A stretch of 7,979 nt of DNA from Candidatus Gerdarchaeota archaeon (lineage in GTDB: Archaea > Asgardarchaeota > Heimdallarchaeia > JABLTI01), in NCBI GenBank assembly GCA_016839405.1, contig JAEOUJ010000245.1, forward strand, positions 1 to 7,979. The letters run 5' to 3'. Positions 1 through 6,635 of this stretch are shown one piece after another (position 1 is the stretch's first letter; every line of letters begins with the position of its first letter). The notes under the pieces are model-generated. The model made no database searches. It saw only the letters and a program-made list of their open reading frames with translations, and was not told the DNA's origin. Made by a program: the position numbers and the translations under genes.

Positions 1-137
1 GCTAATTCCTCATCTGATAGATTTATTTCAGCTTCAATTAATTGTTCATTTTCTGAAATAGAAGATTTAGGATTTGAATCATCTGAAAATTCAGGTGACA
101 ATTGATTTTTATTTTCAGATGAATTCGACTCTTGCAT
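1..137 (-). CDS. N-terminal fragment of an unknown protein, C-terminus beyond the left edge
   Basis: Only the first 45 codons lie in the window, read on the minus strand from an ATG at 137-135. The peptide begins MQESNSSENKNQ and is made almost wholly of Ser, Asp, Glu, Asn, Gln and Pro, so it looks like a disordered, acidic N-terminal tail ahead of a folded domain that is not visible. There is no signal peptide or membrane segment in this part. The start is supported by an AGGTG ribosome binding site seven bases upstream. The gene lies downstream of the membrane-protein gene on the same strand, but a terminator hairpin sits between them, so it is probably transcribed on its own. The function cannot be told from this fragment. 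Confidence 0.7.
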   Translation of the reverse strand, partial: MQESNSSENKNQLSPEFSDDSNPKSSISENEQLIEAEINLSDEEL

Positions 138-144
138 TAATTAA

Positions 145-149
145 CACCT
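145..149 (-). promoter_or_regulatory. Ribosome binding site of the left-edge gene
   Basis: AGGTG on the minus strand matches the anti-Shine-Dalgarno end of 16S rRNA and sits seven bases before the ATG at 137-135. It is the main reason for accepting the fragmentary gene at the left edge as real. Confidence 0.6.
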
Positions 150-230
150 GGGTATGAGTAATTCTAAATTTATGATGTTTAGTGGTAAGATTTCTAAAAA
201 GCTTCTTATTAGAACAAGAATGGAGGGTTG

Positions 231-269
231 AAAAAATAAAAAAAAGTGAAATCAATGAAATTGATTTCA
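231..269 (-). terminator. Hairpin plus T-run terminator after the membrane-protein gene
   Basis: Bases 247-256 (TGAAATCAAT) and 260-269 (ATTGATTTCA) form a perfect ten-base-pair stem with a three-base loop. Read on the minus strand, the stem is followed at once by a run of T interrupted by single bases (231-245). It lies six bases after the stop codon of the gene at 276-635. The layout is that of an intrinsic terminator; in archaea the oligo-T tract itself is the main signal. It separates the membrane protein from the gene at the left edge. Confidence 0.7.
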
Positions 270-275
270 ACTAAT

Positions 276-635
276 TTATTCCATGAATTTACCGATAAAT
301 ACTAGAATTCCACCAAGTAGAATTAGCCAGCCAGGTATGCCCCAAACAAGAGCACCAATAATTATTAGAATGATTCCCCAAATGAGCAAATTAAATTCTA
401 ATAATCCAAAGAATGTCTTCAAGAAACCAATGATTAGGGCAATACCACACAAAACAAGGAATATAATTGGCCATAAATAACCTGACATAGGTATAAGCCA
501 GCCTAATAATCCAACACCACCAAGATACCAATCAGTAAATAAGGTGATACCAATTAGGCCCAAAATTCCAGACACAATACCTAAGAGTCCTCCAAGTAAA
601 ACTGAGAAGAACCCTATCTTTTCTAACTTAACCAT
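276..635 (-). CDS. Small integral membrane protein with four predicted helices, unknown function
   Basis: The 119-residue product is almost entirely hydrophobic and rich in Gly, Leu and Ile. Probable membrane helices lie at residues 8-32, 53-72, 80-99 and 101-116, with short loops; the first loop carries Trp, Tyr and a single Asp. A TTG at 683 would add 16 polar residues, but I prefer the ATG at 635. The TTG has no ribosome binding site, whereas GGAG lies 12 bases before the ATG, and the protein then begins with a short charged stretch (MVKLEKIG) and a helix. I see no catalytic motif and recognise no family. It ends in a hairpin terminator and appears monocistronic. Confidence 0.7.
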   Translation of the reverse strand: MVKLEKIGFFSVLLGGLLGIVSGILGLIGITLFTDWYLGGVGLLGWLIPMSGYLWPIIFLVLCGIALIIGFLKTFFGLLEFNLLIWGIILIIIGALVWGIPGWLILLGGILVFIGKFME

Positions 636-815
636 TGTTTGTAATAGCTCCGTACAGTTAGTAATAGTTGGAAATCTCCACAATTAGTGTGAAGTAATTT
701 TGCTAAATGAAATAGACTTTTTATATTTTTCTCGCATTAACAGTAAAAGTGTAATGAATCATATGTTATTAATAAAATAGAAAATCTTAAAACAAACATT
801 TAACAAATAAAAAGA

Positions 816-823
816 TTTTAAAA
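816..823 (+). promoter_or_regulatory. Possible TATA box of the tRNA-Asn gene
   Basis: TTTTAAAA lies about 31-38 bases before the mature 5' end of the tRNA, close to where an archaeal TATA box would sit if the primary transcript has a short leader. The whole region is AT-rich, so a chance match is likely and this is a weak call. Confidence 0.25.
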
Positions 824-853
824 TGAAATGATAACCAACTAAAACGCAAAAAT

Positions 854-928
854 GCCGGATTAGCTCAGTGGTAGAGCTCTCGGCTGTTAACCGAGTGGCC
901 ACAGGTTCAAATCCTGTATCCGGCGCCA
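854..928 (+). tRNA. tRNA-Asn (anticodon GUU), CCA encoded
   Basis: The cloverleaf is complete. The acceptor stem GCCGGAT pairs with ATCCGGC over seven base pairs, the D stem is GCTC/GAGC with a short AGTGGTA loop, the anticodon stem is CTCGG/CCGAG, and the T stem is ACAGG/CCTGT with loop TTCAAAT. The anticodon loop CTGTTAA (884-890) gives anticodon GTT at 886-888, which reads asparagine codons AAC and AAU. The discriminator base is G at 925, followed by an encoded CCA at 926-928. There is no intron at the usual site after position 37. A CT-rich stretch (929-940) follows and may end transcription. The 3' end lies only ten bases from the convergent gene at 939. Confidence 0.97.
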
Positions 929-938
929 CTTCTTTTCT

Positions 939-1196
939 TCAATATTCTTCATCTATTTCATGAAGTATTTCCATAGCGTCTTCTAACCGATTATTAACAT
1001 AAAATCGAAGTTCATCATAATATTCATCTGATAAAATTCTCGAAACATCTATTGCTGCTTCTTTTAATGCTTTATGAGCCATTAACATTATCTCTTCTCT
1101 ATCTTTTGCTTCTTCTAATGTTGAATAATTGGGTCCAACAAAAAGAGAGCCATTTTCTAGGTGTCTAACATAGAAGTAATTATAATGTTCACTCAT
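939..1196 (-). CDS. Small acidic protein of unknown function
   Basis: The product is about 85 residues. The first 25 look like two short strands with aromatic residues (YNYFYVRH and GSLFVGPNY). The rest looks helical and very acidic, ending DEEY. There are no cysteines, membrane segments or recognisable catalytic residues. Two ATGs compete. The one at 1205 has its only purine-rich motif directly against it; the one at 1196 has GAGATGGT about six bases before it, so I chose 1196, although the longer form (three more residues) cannot be ruled out. The gene converges on tRNA-Asn and diverges from the permease gene. I do not recognise the family. Confidence 0.65.
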   Translation of the reverse strand: MSEHYNYFYVRHLENGSLFVGPNYSTLEEAKDREEIMLMAHKALKEAAIDVSRILSDEYYDELRFYVNNRLEDAMEILHEIDEEY

Positions 1197-1332
1197 TTTT
1201 ACCATCTCTTGATTTTATTTTTTTAATTTCAAATATAAAAATTCCTTATTGTATATTTATTTCTTAATATTCATACGGAGCGATATACTTTTTTAGTAGT
1301 TTTATTCTTTGATTTTATAGAAATAATTAAAA

Positions 1333-1346
1333 TTTTATTAATAAAA
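1333..1346 (+). promoter_or_regulatory. AT palindrome ahead of the permease gene
   Basis: TTTTATTAATAAAA is a perfect 14-base palindrome ending 22 bases before the permease ATG. It could be part of the core promoter (a TATA-like element giving a nearly leaderless message) or a regulator site. In such AT-rich DNA it may also be chance. Confidence 0.3.
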
Positions 1347-1368
1347 GCTGAAATTTGGAATTGGTTCC

Positions 1369-2418
1369 ATGTCCACAGAAGTTGTTCAATCAACATCATA
1401 TACCACAAGAGAACAAGAAATCCTCGAAACCTTGAAACTTGTCGAAGGATCTAATTTATGGGCTATCACTTTTCGTAGAATGAGAAAAGACCAATTGGGG
1501 ATGCTTGGATTTGGTATTGTTATGTTTCTTATTATAGTAGGTATAGTAGCTTTTATTCTACTTCAATATGATAAGTGGTTTGGTTTAGCAAATCCAGCAG
1601 GTGATCCTTGGGATTTACATAATTATTATATTGAATTGTGGATTCCTGGAACTGATAAGTATATTCGATTAATTGCTCATCCAAAACATATCATAGTTGG
1701 TGATGAAGGCTTACCGCCAAATTTTCAATATCCTTTCGGAACTGATTTACTTGGACACGATATATTCTCTAGAATGGTTTTTGGTACACCATTATCACTT
1801 GTTTTGGGAATTAGTGGTCAATTAGCAACAACTGTTATTGGAATGGTTGTTGGAGCAATTTCAGGTTTTTATGGTGGTTTATTTGATGATATTATTCAAC
1901 GAATAAATGAAGTAATAATTGGTCTCCCAGATTTTATTCTTTTTATCTTTGCTGTGGCACTATTTCGTAATTTTGAAATGCCATTTGAAGGTGGATATTA
2001 TATCATTGTACTTACTATTCTATCTCTGATTAGTTGGGGTGGTACAAGTCTAATTGTTCGTAGTACAGTACTAAGTTTGAAAGAATCTGAATTTATACAA
2101 GCAGAGAGATCCCTTGGAGCAAAAGATAGAAGAATTATCTTTCGACATATAATTCCAAATTCATTATCGCCAATTATAATTATCACAACACTTGGTATTG
2201 CTGGTACAATTATGAGTATAACTGGCTTGGCATTTTTTGGTTTTGGTGATCCAACAGCAGTTTCATGGGGTGATGATTTAGCGAAATATAGAGATCAATT
2301 GCTAACCCATTGGTGGATGCCAACTTGGCCAGCTATGATGGTTTTTATAACTATGTTGGGATTCAACTTGATGGGGGATGCTCTTAGAGACGCATTAGAT
2401 CCAAAATTAAAGAGATAA
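1369..2418 (+). CDS. DppC/OppC-type ABC transporter permease (oligopeptide/nickel family)
   Basis: This is one of the two membrane subunits of a peptide-type ABC importer and would form the channel with a DppB-like partner. After a roughly 40-residue cytoplasmic N-terminus comes a first helix (about 45-66), then an outside loop to residue 122. The family motif follows: GTDLLGHDIFSR (124-135) and GTPLSLVLG (139-147). Four or five more helices lie in about 144-172, 184-200, 210-230, 265-290 and 318-337. The coupling (EAA) loop is clear at 240-266, with AERSLGA and HIIPNSL, and is the contact site for the ATPase. The C-terminal GFGDP...SWGDDL and GDALRDALDPKLKR are also typical. At 349 residues it is longer than the usual 300 or so, through its N-terminus and first loop. 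No other transporter subunit is adjacent. The ribosome binding site is poor. The solute cannot be told from the sequence. Confidence 0.93.
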   Translation: MSTEVVQSTSYTTREQEILETLKLVEGSNLWAITFRRMRKDQLGMLGFGIVMFLIIVGIVAFILLQYDKWFGLANPAGDPWDLHNYYIELWIPGTDKYIRLIAHPKHIIVGDEGLPPNFQYPFGTDLLGHDIFSRMVFGTPLSLVLGISGQLATTVIGMVVGAISGFYGGLFDDIIQRINEVIIGLPDFILFIFAVALFRNFEMPFEGGYYIIVLTILSLISWGGTSLIVRSTVLSLKESEFIQAERSLGAKDRRIIFRHIIPNSLSPIIIITTLGIAGTIMSITGLAFFGFGDPTAVSWGDDLAKYRDQLLTHWWMPTWPAMMVFITMLGFNLMGDALRDALDPKLKR

Positions 2419-2430
2419 ATATCTTTAATT

Positions 2431-3201
2431 TTATCTAATATGTATTACATGAGAATTATTTGATAACTTTATGACATCATTTTTTGATTTTGGCGTAATA
2501 TTAATTTGATTTATTTTCGCACAGAAAGCTATATCCTTTTCAAATTCTAATTTCAAAAGCTTCTGACCATGTTTTGTTTTGGATAATATTTCTTCTATAG
2601 AATTTTTATTCATTAATTTCTCTAGATAATTAATTTCATTTTGAATTTCATCATCCAATTTTATTCCTTTATTATTAAACTCTCTAGCAATTATAAGTGA
2701 ACCTACTTGATCTTCTGTGATTTCAGAATCAATAATTGAACCTTCTGTGAATGCTGGAATAATTACTACCTTCAAATCATCGTTATTTGTTAAGACAAAA
2801 TCAATGACGTGAGCAGCTATTGCCTGAGCGTTTATTATTGATCCAATAAGTATTAAATTTGAACCAATAGCTTCAATAACCCTTCTAGCACCTGTAGATG
2901 ATGTAAATGAAGCTGAAGATTTTTTGAAATGTTTAATTAGAGAAATCTCGGTGGGACTATTGCCAAAATCAAATTTTTCAAGCTTTAGACATTCTCTTTC
3001 ACCCATAAGTAAAGTGTCCAATTCTTGACTAGCAATACGAGCATCTTCTACTTCTTTAGCAATATAAAAATCTTTGATCCCTTTTTTCATTGCTACAGGA
3101 ATAGTTGTACTTGCACGTAAAACATCAACAATAATTGCTATCCCATTTGAAGATGCTGCAAGGAGTGAACCTTTTTCATTACCTAATAAATTGATGTCCA
3201 A
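2431..3201 (-). CDS. comB: 2-phosphosulfolactate phosphatase (ComB family)
   Basis: ComB removes phosphate from 2-phospho-3-sulfolactate with Mg2+, the second step of the phosphoenolpyruvate-sulfite route to coenzyme M. The 256-residue protein is of normal family length and carries the family landmarks: VDVLRASTTI at 25-34, GERE at 67-70, GNSPTE at 80-85, TSSTGARRV at 100-108, Asn-124, TEDQVG at 162-167 and, near the end, HGQKL followed by FEKDIAFC at 220-227. The start is a TTG; the first in-frame ATG (residue 38) falls after the first conserved motif and would remove it. GTGA lies about seven bases upstream as a weak ribosome binding site. The gene converges on the permease (12 bases apart) and diverges from the HEAT gene. 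No other coenzyme M gene is near, so its pathway role is inferred from family alone. Confidence 0.88.
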   Translation of the reverse strand: MDINLLGNEKGSLLAASSNGIAIIVDVLRASTTIPVAMKKGIKDFYIAKEVEDARIASQELDTLLMGERECLKLEKFDFGNSPTEISLIKHFKKSSASFTSSTGARRVIEAIGSNLILIGSIINAQAIAAHVIDFVLTNNDDLKVVIIPAFTEGSIIDSEITEDQVGSLIIAREFNNKGIKLDDEIQNEINYLEKLMNKNSIEEILSKTKHGQKLLKLEFEKDIAFCAKINQINITPKSKNDVIKLSNNSHVIHIR

Positions 3202-3364
3202 GTTAATTTCACTAATATTAAAAAAATAAAATCGCTTTTTAAGAACTAGTACGTATATAGATTTAATCTTGTTTTCATATAGAATCGAAAAAATGAAAAA
3301 GGGTAAATTAAATGTAATCTCAGATAAGATAATAATAAAAATTAAACCAATAGATTAACGAATA

Positions 3365-3406
3365 ACAAATTATGAATTTAATTTGTAAATAATATTGAAC
3401 AAATTA
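3365..3406 (+). repeat. Three ACAAATTA boxes in the comB/HEAT spacer
   Basis: ACAAATTA occurs at 3365-3372 and again at 3399-3406, and its exact inverse TAATTTGT at 3379-3386. The first two arms form a dyad with a six-base centre (TGAATT). The cluster lies 58 bases before the HEAT gene's ATG, in the divergent spacer. It could be an operator, but the AT-rich background makes chance a real possibility. Confidence 0.35.
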
Positions 3407-3449
3407 TTAAATCATTAATTGAAAACTCTTGAATTGAAAAATGATTGCC

Positions 3450-3455
3450 AAGGAG
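3450..3455 (+). promoter_or_regulatory. Ribosome binding site that fixes the HEAT-protein start
   Basis: AAGGAG lies eight bases before the ATG at 3464, which is ideal spacing. It falls inside the longer reading frame that could begin at the TTG at 3419, so it argues that translation starts at 3464 instead. Confidence 0.75.
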
Positions 3456-3463
3456 TAAAGGAA

Positions 3464-4561
3464 ATGGTTTCTAAGAAAGACATTAAACAAATGCTTTTAG
3501 ATAAAAAGGATGATGAAGTACTCGAGTTGATATTAAAAGAAAAAGAACAAGTTTTGAAATTTTTATTAGAAATAGCTGATACAGATAAAAAATGGGAATT
3601 TAGAAGAGATGCAGTAAAAATCCTTGGTAAAGGGAAAGTAGAGGAAAGTATTGAATTATTACAGAATATTTTACTTAAAGATCATTTAACAGTTATGAGA
3701 AGAAATGCAGCAAAATCATTAGGATTGATTTGTAATCCAATTGGTATTCCACCATTACTTGAAGCTTTAGTCACTACAAAAGACCCTGCAATTATTATTG
3801 AAGTAGCAAATGCTTTAGGTTGCATGAAAGCTGTAGAAGGATTAGATCCGTTAATAAATATGTTACAAGAACATGAGGATGGGGAAGTTAGAGAGCATAT
3901 AGCTGAAGCATTAGGCAAAATTGGAGATAAGAGAGCAATAGATGTTTTATTAACAACTTTAAAAAATGATAAAGAGGATTGGGTCAGAGGTCAAGCAGCT
4001 GAAGCACTTGGATTAATTGGTGAAGATAAGGTTATACAAGATCTTATTGATTGTTTGGAAAATGATAGAGGAATGGGAGTTTCTATGAAAACAGCTACAG
4101 CACTTGGGAGATTAAAAAATCCTCTTGCAGTTGAACCACTAATTAATTTCATAAAAAAAGAAGAAAATGTAGATAATAGAAGAGCAGCAGCTTATGCTCT
4201 AGGAGAAATAGGTGATAAACGAGCAACAGAATTATTTTTAGAATTATTAGAAAATGATGAGGATGAAACTGTTCGTTATTGGTCTTGCTTATCTTTAGGA
4301 ATTATGAAGTATAAAAGAGCTATAAATCCCCTATTATTGACAATTAAAACAGATCCGAGTTTTCGTGTAAGAAAAACAGCAGTCTTTGCTATTAGTCAAC
4401 TTGAACCCAAAACAAAAAAAGCTATGAAAGAGATTCATGAAGCAATGGAAAATGAATCAGATGAAGAAGTAAAAGAAAAAATGCATGAGCTATTAATGAA
4501 AATTGCTCTTGAGTTTGGATTAAAAACTGAAAATGAAATTAAAAAAGAATTAGGATTATAA
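3464..4561 (+). CDS. HEAT-repeat (PBS-lyase type) protein
   Basis: The 365-residue product is a soluble alpha-helical solenoid. After a charged N-terminal helix region it holds nine HEAT repeats with a regular period of about 32 residues. The core A-x-x-x-L-G or its variant is seen near residues 49-54, 81-86, 114-119, 146-151, 178-183, 210-215, 242-247, 274-279 and 305-310. A helical, Glu/Lys-rich tail follows. Several repeats carry GDKRA, typical of the PBS-lyase HEAT subfamily. Such proteins are mostly scaffolds for protein-protein contacts; I see no catalytic motif and no evidence of phycobilin lyase activity. The start was chosen at the ATG with the AAGGAG site, which drops 15 residues of a possible TTG start. 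It precedes the EutA-like gene by 117 bases on the same strand, so a shared function is possible but unproven. Confidence 0.9.
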   Translation: MVSKKDIKQMLLDKKDDEVLELILKEKEQVLKFLLEIADTDKKWEFRRDAVKILGKGKVEESIELLQNILLKDHLTVMRRNAAKSLGLICNPIGIPPLLEALVTTKDPAIIIEVANALGCMKAVEGLDPLINMLQEHEDGEVREHIAEALGKIGDKRAIDVLLTTLKNDKEDWVRGQAAEALGLIGEDKVIQDLIDCLENDRGMGVSMKTATALGRLKNPLAVEPLINFIKKEENVDNRRAAAYALGEIGDKRATELFLELLENDEDETVRYWSCLSLGIMKYKRAINPLLLTIKTDPSFRVRKTAVFAISQLEPKTKKAMKEIHEAMENESDEEVKEKMHELLMKIALEFGLKTENEIKKELGL

Positions 4562-4678
4562 GAAAATAATTACTTTAAATTGATTAACACGAGAAAGAAT
4601 ATTTGTAGCTCATCGAATTTTCTATTATAATGAGATTATTAGTAATAGATAAAAACCAATTTTATTATTAAACGAAAT

Positions 4679-6118
4679 ATGACTATTCAAGAGCTATTTA
4701 TTACTTCAGTAGGTATAGATGTAGGAACTACTACATCTCACATGGTTTTTTCAAAATTACATCTAGTTAAACAAATGAGTCGAACATCAAAAAAATTTGA
4801 AATTGTAAATAGAGAAATTTTATATCGTGGAAATATATACATCACACCTTTAATTGATCGTGAAACCATTAATTTCCCTGAGCTTTCAAAGATATTTCAA
4901 ATAGAATTTGAAAAAGCAGGTATTATAAAAGAAAATATTGATACAGGAGCAGTTATAGTTACTGGTGAAACTGCTAAAAAGAAGAATGCTGAAAAAATTG
5001 TTAGTCTTTTAGCTGCAGAAGCAGGAAAATTTGTAGCTGCAACTGCTGGTCCTAATTTTGAATCTGTAATATCAGCTATGGGTTCTGGTGCAGTAACTCG
5101 AGCAAAGGAATTAAAGAAAACAATTATGAATATAGATACTGGTGGAGGAACTTCAAATATTGCTGTAATTTCTCCAGAAGGAGATATTATTGATACTGCT
5201 TGTATTAATGTTGGCGGCAGACTTTTAGTAACTAATGGCTCTGAAAATATTTTAGAAAAATTCGAAGATGCAGCAAAAATAGCTGCTGATGATTTAGGTA
5301 TAAATTTGGAAATTGGCAAACCAATCACAAAAGAGGATAAAACTCTAATTTCAAAACGATTAGTTCAAGCATTAATTGAAGTTATTACAAAACAAGAGAA
5401 TATTTCCAAAGTTGCTATGAAATTAATGATGACTCCTCTATTAACATTTGATGGTAAAGTAGATTATTTCACTTTTTCTGGTGGTGTTGCTGAATACATA
5501 TATGGCAAAACCAAAGAATATTTTGATGATATTGGTCGAGAAGTTGCTTTTGAAATTAAGAAACAATGTCAAAAAGCAAAATTAAAACTATTAGAACCTC
5601 CAGAATTAATAAGAGCAACTGTTATTGGTGCTGGTCAATATTCTCTACAAGTTAGTGGAGCAACAACTTTAGTTACTGATGATAATCAATTTCCAATTCG
5701 CAATATTCCTGTAATTGTACCATACTTACCTCAAGAGAATCCAACACCTGAAGAAATTAAATATGCAATAAATATGGCATATAAACGAATCGATTCGAAA
5801 GAAGGTGAAATGCCAGTAGCTTTATCATTTCATAAAACAATTGGATTGGCATATGATAGGTTAAAATCTTTTGCGAAAGGAATTGTGTCTGCAGTTCCAT
5901 CAATTGTTAAAACAAAGATACCTCTAATATTAGTTTTCAATGATGATATAGGTAATAGTGTTGGAAATGTCATGCGCCGTGAGACTGAATTAAAAGAAAA
6001 TATTATTTCTATAGATGAATTAGGTTTAAGAGAAGGAGACTATATTGATATAGGCGAACCAATGGCAAATAAACAAGTAGTACCTGTTGTTATTAAAACT
6101 TTAATTTTCGAAAATTAA
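4679..6118 (+). CDS. eutA: EutA-like ethanolamine ammonia-lyase reactivating factor (ASKHA fold)
   Basis: EutA is an ATP-dependent factor that frees damaged cobalamin from the adenosylcobalamin enzyme ethanolamine ammonia-lyase so that fresh cofactor can bind. At 479 residues this protein is full length. An actin/Hsp70-type phosphate loop is seen at 12-20 (GIDVGTTTS), a second at 151-160 (NIDTGGGTSN), and an adenosine-type motif at 266-271 (FSGGVA). Family landmarks include TGETAKKKNA at 95-104, AGPNFES at 123-129, GSGA at 135-138, and ATVIGAGQYS with SGAT at 313-329. The ATG has no clear ribosome binding site, so the message may be leaderless. No lyase genes (eutB, eutC), microcompartment genes or cobalamin adenosyltransferase are beside it. 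It could serve a distant lyase or another B12 enzyme. The family call is firm; the client enzyme is not known. Confidence 0.9.
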   Translation: MTIQELFITSVGIDVGTTTSHMVFSKLHLVKQMSRTSKKFEIVNREILYRGNIYITPLIDRETINFPELSKIFQIEFEKAGIIKENIDTGAVIVTGETAKKKNAEKIVSLLAAEAGKFVAATAGPNFESVISAMGSGAVTRAKELKKTIMNIDTGGGTSNIAVISPEGDIIDTACINVGGRLLVTNGSENILEKFEDAAKIAADDLGINLEIGKPITKEDKTLISKRLVQALIEVITKQENISKVAMKLMMTPLLTFDGKVDYFTFSGGVAEYIYGKTKEYFDDIGREVAFEIKKQCQKAKLKLLEPPELIRATVIGAGQYSLQVSGATTLVTDDNQFPIRNIPVIVPYLPQENPTPEEIKYAINMAYKRIDSKEGEMPVALSFHKTIGLAYDRLKSFAKGIVSAVPSIVKTKIPLILVFNDDIGNSVGNVMRRETELKENIISIDELGLREGDYIDIGEPMANKQVVPVVIKTLIFEN

Positions 6119-6159
6119 TTGTAAAGAGTATATAATGTAAACAAATAAAAAGCATTAAT

Positions 6160-6176
6160 AATAATGAATCATTATT
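6160..6176. repeat. Palindrome between eutA and the 93-residue gene
   Basis: AATAATGA and TCATTATT are perfect inverted arms of eight bases around a single A. The site lies 41 bases after the eutA stop and about 160 bases before the next start. It is not followed by a T-run, so it is not a standard terminator; a regulator-binding dyad is possible. Confidence 0.35.
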
Positions 6177-6322
6177 TATTAAGAGGTATAGGTAGAGAAA
6201 TACCAAAAAATCCAATATATAATAAAAATTTCAAAAAAAATTAGGTTTTTAAATTATGTTTACTTAATGATTTGTATACTTTGAAAACACATAGAAACTA
6301 AAAGCAAATTTGACTTATTATT

Positions 6323-6330
6323 GAGGTTGA
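6323..6330 (+). promoter_or_regulatory. Ribosome binding site of the 93-residue gene
   Basis: GAGGTTGA lies just before the ATG at 6334, with six bases between GAGGT and the start. It is one of the best Shine-Dalgarno matches in the window and supports this small gene being translated. Confidence 0.7.
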
Positions 6331-6333
6331 GAT

Positions 6334-6615
6334 ATGAAAGAGAAATTACTAAGTTTAACACAAAAACTAACTGAAGCAGGTTTTCTAATCGAAGGAATTG
6401 AAGTTGAATCTCGAGATATGGTTCGTATTAAATTCCAAAAAGTAGATGGTTTAGAGTTAATTGTTAATGGATCTTCTGCCAAAATTGAAGCTGGTAAATG
6501 TACTAAAATACAGCTAGCAAAATTAAAAGAGATATTAAAAAAGGATTATACAATTAAAGATAAACTCGAATCTCTAGAAGAAGACATGTTTTCCAAACTA
6601 CTAAATGCTTCTTAA
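6334..6615 (+). CDS. Small protein of unknown function
   Basis: The 93-residue product starts with a charged helix (MKEKLLSLTQKL), followed by a region that alternates hydrophobic and charged residues like short beta strands (FLIEGIEVES, MVRIKFQKV, LELIVNGSSAKIEAG). It ends in Lys/Glu-rich helices from about residue 56. It has one cysteine, no membrane segment and no visible catalytic motif. The gene has a strong ribosome binding site but lies 215 bases after eutA, so it may have its own promoter; TTTTTAAAT near 6246-6254 is a weak TATA candidate. Its stop lies 20 bases from the convergent Cys-rich gene. I do not recognise the family; a small DNA- or protein-binding fold would fit but is only a guess. 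Confidence 0.7.
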   Translation: MKEKLLSLTQKLTEAGFLIEGIEVESRDMVRIKFQKVDGLELIVNGSSAKIEAGKCTKIQLAKLKEILKKDYTIKDKLESLEEDMFSKLLNAS

Positions 6616-6635
6616 AATAGAAAATAAAAAGAAAT

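Noticed and set aside
283..480. 65-residue frame on the plus strand
   Set aside because: It is antisense to the four-helix membrane protein, whose hydrophobic pattern is clearly the real one; the Pro/Ile-rich translation is a shadow.
854..928. tRNA-Asn as an integration site
   Set aside because: No integrase gene, no repeat of the tRNA 3' end and no foreign-looking genes are found in the window.
1998..2186. 62-residue minus-strand frame
   Set aside because: It is antisense to the EAA coupling loop and neighbouring helices of the permease; a shadow.
3419..3463. TTG-started 15-residue extension of the HEAT protein
   Set aside because: A strong AAGGAG site lies inside it, eight bases before the ATG at 3464, and the extension adds no repeat.
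3682..3918. 78-residue minus-strand frame
   Set aside because: It is antisense to HEAT repeats 2-4; a shadow arising from repeat codon bias.
4897..5328. 143-residue frame on the minus strand
   Set aside because: It is antisense to the conserved core of EutA, including both phosphate motifs on the plus strand, and its own translation has no sensible motifs.
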